Assembly: GCA_937915545.1 (NCBI GenBank)
Contig: CALGIJ010000034.1
Location: 34,160 to 98,159 of the forward strand
Reading direction: 5' to 3'
DNA length: 64,000 nt
Source of the DNA: an uncultured Desulfobacterales bacterium
GTDB taxonomy: Bacteria; Desulfobacterota; Desulfobulbia; Desulfobulbales; Desulfocapsaceae
The notes beneath the pieces were generated by a model. That model searched no databases and was not told the origin of the DNA. It saw nothing but the letters and a program-made list of their open reading frames with translations. Of the stretch, positions 61,238 to 64,000 are shown in pieces (position 1 is the first letter of the stretch; every line of letters begins with the position of its first letter). Made by a program: the position numbers and the translations under genes.

Positions 61238-61325
61238 GCCTGGATGGTGGAATTGGTAGACACCCGAGACTTAAAATCTCGTGCTCCTCGTGAGCGTGCG
61301 AGTTCGACCCTCGCTCCAGGCACCA
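61238..61325 (+). tRNA. tRNA-Leu (UAA)
   Basis: 88-nt class II tRNA with a long variable arm (around 61,281-61,297), anticodon TAA in loop CTTAAAA, acceptor GCCTGGA / TCCAGGC and encoded CCA. Distinct isoacceptor from the UAG tRNA-Leu at 51,977. Confidence 0.96.
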
Positions 61326-61440
61326 CCCTAGTGGCATCTCGAAGCGGACACCTCACACCGGCAGGGTGAAGTCCTTATTTCACCACACATTGAGCGACGT
61401 TCCGAGGTCTGCCAAGATAGCCCGCTGTGAGGTCACGCCC

Positions 61441-62049
61441 ATGGAATCGTATCAGGGGGTAAAGTTCACTTCGCGGCGCCTGGCGGACAACTTTGCCGGC
61501 TTCGACGAACCGCTTGCCCTGCTCCACCATTGGACGCTGCTCCTTTCCCAGCTTGGGCTCGCCCCGCTGCATCAACGTGGGGCCTATGGCAATCAATCCT
61601 GCCGCACCGCCGAGGGCTCTTTTATTATCACCCGCTCGGCCATGCAGCCCTCCGCAGGGGTCAACCGCGACGAGTATTGCCATGTCGTCGGCTGTGACGC
61701 CGCCACCAACAGCTGCGATTTTCAAGGCTCTGGCCTACCCTCCTCCGAGACCCTGCTGCACGGCCTGATCTACAGCCATCATCCCTGGGTCGGCGCCATC
61801 CTCCACGGACACTCGCCGCTCCTCCTGCAGCATGCGCCACAACTGCACATCCCCACCACCGACACCGCCCACCCCTACGGCACCAGAGAGCTGGCCTGGG
61901 AGGCAGTCGCCATGGTCGAAAAAGCGCGCCCCTTCTTCAACTTGCGGGACCATGGCTTCGTTGCCCTTGCCCACGACCTCCAGACTGCCGGGAGGTTGGC
62001 CCTGGCGACGTATCGCCGTCTCCTCGATCTGCTGCTCGAGCAACGCTGA
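61441..62049 (+). CDS. Class II aldolase/adducin-family protein
   Basis: 202 residues from ATG 61,441 (GAGGT 7 nt before). The family's phosphate-binding and acidic motifs (GAYGNQSCRTAEGSFIITRS) and metal motif (LIYSHHPWVGAILHGHSPLL) are present, with a third His in RDHGFVALAHD. Such enzymes cleave or isomerise sugar phosphates such as fuculose- or ribulose-phosphate. The substrate cannot be told, and no sugar-pathway genes lie nearby. Confidence 0.85.
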   Translation: MESYQGVKFTSRRLADNFAGFDEPLALLHHWTLLLSQLGLAPLHQRGAYGNQSCRTAEGSFIITRSAMQPSAGVNRDEYCHVVGCDAATNSCDFQGSGLPSSETLLHGLIYSHHPWVGAILHGHSPLLLQHAPQLHIPTTDTAHPYGTRELAWEAVAMVEKARPFFNLRDHGFVALAHDLQTAGRLALATYRRLLDLLLEQR

Positions 62050-62063
62050 AACCGCTTCAGAAT

Positions 62064-62102
62064 TGCGACCAATCGCGCCACCGGCCTTTGCGATTGGTCG
62101 CA
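62064..62102 (+). terminator. Hairpin after the aldolase gene
   Basis: Perfect 13-bp arms TGCGACCAATCGC / GCGATTGGTCGCA with a 13-nt loop, 14 nt after the stop. No immediate T run; an AT-rich stretch follows about 20 nt later. Confidence 0.6.
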
Positions 62103-62206
62103 GCGGCATTGTGGTGATTAGAAAATTTCTTTAAAAAAATTTTTCGCCAAGAATTGCCGCCGAGCTTACAACAAATCGAAATAACACCAGATTTTATTGA
62201 AACATC

Positions 62207-62218
62207 GGTATATATACC
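62207..62218. promoter_or_regulatory. Palindrome GGTATATATACC before the 67-aa gene
   Basis: A perfect 12-bp palindrome in an AT-rich stretch (62,110-62,320) about 95 nt before the start at 62,314. A possible operator or part of the promoter; no regulator is encoded nearby. Confidence 0.4.
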
Positions 62219-62313
62219 TAGTTCAGATTACGTATTCCTCCCCATTTACCCGCTCCAGCCGATTCTCTATAGTGACCTCACATCTGATCACTTTTACTCT
62301 GGGGAGAGTTAAT

Positions 62314-62517
62314 ATGAACGACGATTTTGAACAAGGGTGGGAAGTGCTGCAACAGGCTACCCCGATCAATAAAAGCGGTGCCGTAACCACATCCTGCAAA
62401 CCTTTCGATGGCAGGGAGCCCCTGTCTTTCATCATCACCAAAGGCAAGACCAATTCCTGGGTCGATGACCTCTACCTTTATGGCAGTCTCGAGCAGGTGC
62501 CTCCTGTGTACCACTGA
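62314..62517 (+). CDS. Small protein of unknown function (67 aa)
   Basis: ATG 62,314 with GGGGAGAG before it; the frame is open from 62,197 but the upstream part is not protein-like. It begins NDDFEQGWEVLQQATPINKS and ends GSLEQVPPVYH, with no signal peptide or membrane segment. I do not recognise it. It is isolated between two hairpins, in AT-richer DNA than average. Confidence 0.55.
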   Translation: MNDDFEQGWEVLQQATPINKSGAVTTSCKPFDGREPLSFIITKGKTNSWVDDLYLYGSLEQVPPVYH

Positions 62518-62596
62518 ACAGGAGTCATTCTCGCCGACGAACAGCATCCGCACGTCCTCGTAACCCAGCCTGCTCACCCAGGCATTGCAGAACAAG

Positions 62597-62633
62597 CAAA
62601 GCCCGGTGGGGATGATCTCCCCGCCGGGCTTTG
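62597..62633. terminator. Bidirectional rho-independent terminator
   Basis: 16-nt arms (62,597-62,612 and 62,618-62,633) with one mismatch and a 5-nt loop, CAAAGCCCGG at one side and CCGGGCTTTG at the other. It serves the 67-aa gene (+) and the repeat protein (-), which converge. Confidence 0.85.
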
Positions 62634-62681
62634 TGTTCCTGGCGGGCCCAATCCCCACCAGGATGTTCATACCTGCACCAA

Positions 62682-64000
62682 TCAGTCGGAACTGATCGAG
62701 GCGCTATTGGAGGTTGATCCGGAACCAATGGCGACGTTGGCCGACAACCCTACAGTACCAGAGTTGACCAGCCCACCGCCGACAGTGGAATCCTTCACCT
62801 GAATCGATCCCATGTTGGCGCTGGCATTCCTGCCCAGAGCCACGTTTGCGGCGGCGCCGATATTGGCCTGATTGACCAGCCCACCCTTGACCGAACCATC
62901 CTTGACCTGGATGGCGCCCATATTGGCATTACTGTTGCTGCCTATGGCCACGTTGGCCGCAGCGCCGACGTTGGCCTGGTTGACGGCTGCACCCTTCAGC
63001 GAGCTGTTTTTTATCTGAATCGCGCCGAGGTTGGCATCGCTGTTTTTGCCGATGGCCACGTTGGCGGCAGCACCGACATTGGCCTGGTTGACCACAGCGC
63101 CTTTGACCGAGCTGTTGGCGATCTGCACCGAGCTCATATTGGCACTGGTTCCTTTACCGATGGCCACGTTGGCGGCGCCGGCGGTGTTGCCGACATTGAC
63201 CACGGCTCCTTTGACATCCGAGCCCTTGATCTGCGTCGAACCCATATTGGCGCTGCTGTCCTTGCCGATAGCCACGTTGGCCGCACCAGCGGTATTACCG
63301 ACATTGACCACCGCTCCCTTGACGCTCGAGTCTTTGATTTGCGTGGAGCCCATATTGGCGTTGGCGTTCTGGCCAATGGCCACGTTGGCAGCGCCAGCGG
63401 TATTGCCGACATTGACCACTGCGCCCTTGATGTCCGAGCCCTTGAGCTGCGTCGAACCCATATTGGCGGTGCTGTCCTTGCCAATCGCCACGTTCGCTGC
63501 GCCGGCCGTGTTGCCAACATTGACTACCGCACCTTTGACGGTCGAATCCTTCAACTGCGTCGAACCCATGTTAGCGGTAGCGTTCTGGCCGATGGCCACG
63601 TTGGCCGCACCAGCAGTGTTGCCGACATTGACAACAGCGCCTTTGACATCCGAGCCCTTGAGCTGCGTCGAACCCATATTGGCGGTGCTGTCTTTGCCAA
63701 TCGCCACGTTGGCCGCGCCAGCCGTGTTACCGACATTGACTACCGCACCTTTGACAGTCGAGCCTTTGATCTCGGTCGAACCGAGATTGGCGGTGGTGTT
63801 CTGGCCAATTGCCACGTTAGCCGATGCGGCGGTATTGCCGACATTGACCACCGCTCCCTGGACCTTGGAGTCCTTGAGCTGCGTCGAGCCAAGGTTGGCG
63901 GTATTGTCCTTGCCAATGGCCACGTTGGCCGATGCATAGGTATTGCCGACATTGACCACTGCGCCCTTGACCTCGGAATCCTTGAGTTGCGTCGAGCCGA
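62682..64000 (-). CDS. Tandem-repeat protein, C-terminal part (36-residue repeats)
   Basis: At least 438 residues, open to the window edge; the N-terminus is missing. Twelve repeats of 36 residues are visible, each of the form GAVVNVGNTAGAANVAIG plus a second 18-residue half like KDSTANMGSTQLKGSDVK. Repeats near the C-terminus diverge (VNQANVGAAANVAIG) and the last ends SGSTSNSASISSD. Almost no aromatic residues or Cys. The composition (Ala, Asn, Gly, Val, Ser) and an 18+18 pattern suggest a beta-solenoid or amyloid-like surface protein; no motif proves this. Confidence 0.75.
   Translation of the reverse strand, partial: GSTQLKDSEVKGAVVNVGNTYASANVAIGKDNTANLGSTQLKDSKVQGAVVNVGNTAASANVAIGQNTTANLGSTEIKGSTVKGAVVNVGNTAGAANVAIGKDSTANMGSTQLKGSDVKGAVVNVGNTAGAANVAIGQNATANMGSTQLKDSTVKGAVVNVGNTAGAANVAIGKDSTANMGSTQLKGSDIKGAVVNVGNTAGAANVAIGQNANANMGSTQIKDSSVKGAVVNVGNTAGAANVAIGKDSSANMGSTQIKGSDVKGAVVNVGNTAGAANVAIGKGTSANMSSVQIANSSVKGAVVNQANVGAAANVAIGKNSDANLGAIQIKNSSLKGAAVNQANVGAAANVAIGSNSNANMGAIQVKDGSVKGGLVNQANIGAAANVALGRNASANMGSIQVKDSTVGGGLVNSGTVGLSANVAIGSGSTSNSASISSD
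62700..64000 (-). repeat. 108-bp tandem repeats with a 216-bp higher-order period
   Basis: DNA repeats of 108 bp inside the gene at 62,682. From about 63,200 onward, alternate copies match best: units with AIGKDS and units with AIGQN take turns, giving a 72-residue (216-bp) super-repeat. This indicates recent duplication of pairs. The copies nearest the C-terminus are the most diverged. Confidence 0.85.

Noticed and set aside
62700..64000. Regular repeats resembling a CRISPR array
   Set aside because: Period is 108 bp with no unique spacers, and the repeats are in frame in one long gene.

Overview
The window is GC-rich and densely coded, and its gene content points to a flagellated bacterium of the former Deltaproteobacteria (Desulfobacterota). 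The grounds are the order of the flagellar locus, sigma-54-like and sigma-28 promoters, a tig-clpP-clpX-lon block and several acyl-CoA synthetases. That placement is an inference from gene content; no rRNA is present. FlhF and FlhG suggest a polar flagellum.

Region 1 (1-30,839, + strand) is one large flagellar locus. It runs from the export gate (fliO end, fliP, fliQ, fliR, flhB, flhA) to number/placement control and sigma-28 (flhF, flhG, fliA). Next come rod, ring and assembly genes (flgF, flgG, flgA, flgH, flgI, flgJ). A sigma-28 unit follows: DUF5610-like gene, flgM, flgN, flgK, flgL, csrA, fliW. Then come two long flagellins, flaG, fliD, fliS, two small chaperone-like genes, two PilZ proteins and a FliK-like/FlhX pair. 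Four sigma-28 promoters share the same 16-nt spacer. csrA and fliW lie directly before two flagellins whose Shine-Dalgarno sites look like CsrA targets.

Region 2 (30,941-37,562, - strand) carries tRNA-Asp x2 and tRNA-Val, then lon, clpX, clpP and tig, with a good sigma-70 promoter before tig.

Region 3 (37,734-51,774) concerns acyl-CoA metabolism. On the - strand a branched-chain-type ABC transporter (livG, H, M, K, F) has an acyl-CoA synthetase inside the operon, followed by an unusual AMP-ligase homologue. Divergently on + are an acyl-CoA synthetase, acetoacetate-CoA ligase and isovaleryl-CoA dehydrogenase. Together they suggest uptake and CoA activation of carboxylic acids and part of leucine/isovalerate breakdown.

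Region 4 (51,937-57,390) has tRNA-Leu(UAG), then dsbA-like, phoH and a single ORF joining YbeY to PdxJ. Small stress/RNA genes (Lys-rich 45-aa protein, cold-shock protein, RRM protein) and a TRIC-type membrane protein follow.

Region 5 (57,391-64,000) is looser and more accessory. It holds a DUF2238-like membrane protein, a hybrid histidine kinase, a possible integrase scrap beside tRNA-Leu(UAA), a class II aldolase, a 67-aa orphan, and the C-terminal part of a protein made of 36-residue tandem repeats that runs off the window.

The observations most worth following are the YbeY-PdxJ fusion, the 36-/72-residue repeat protein, the mosaic second flagellin with its leader signals, and the AMP-ligase homologue lacking the usual catalytic lysine.
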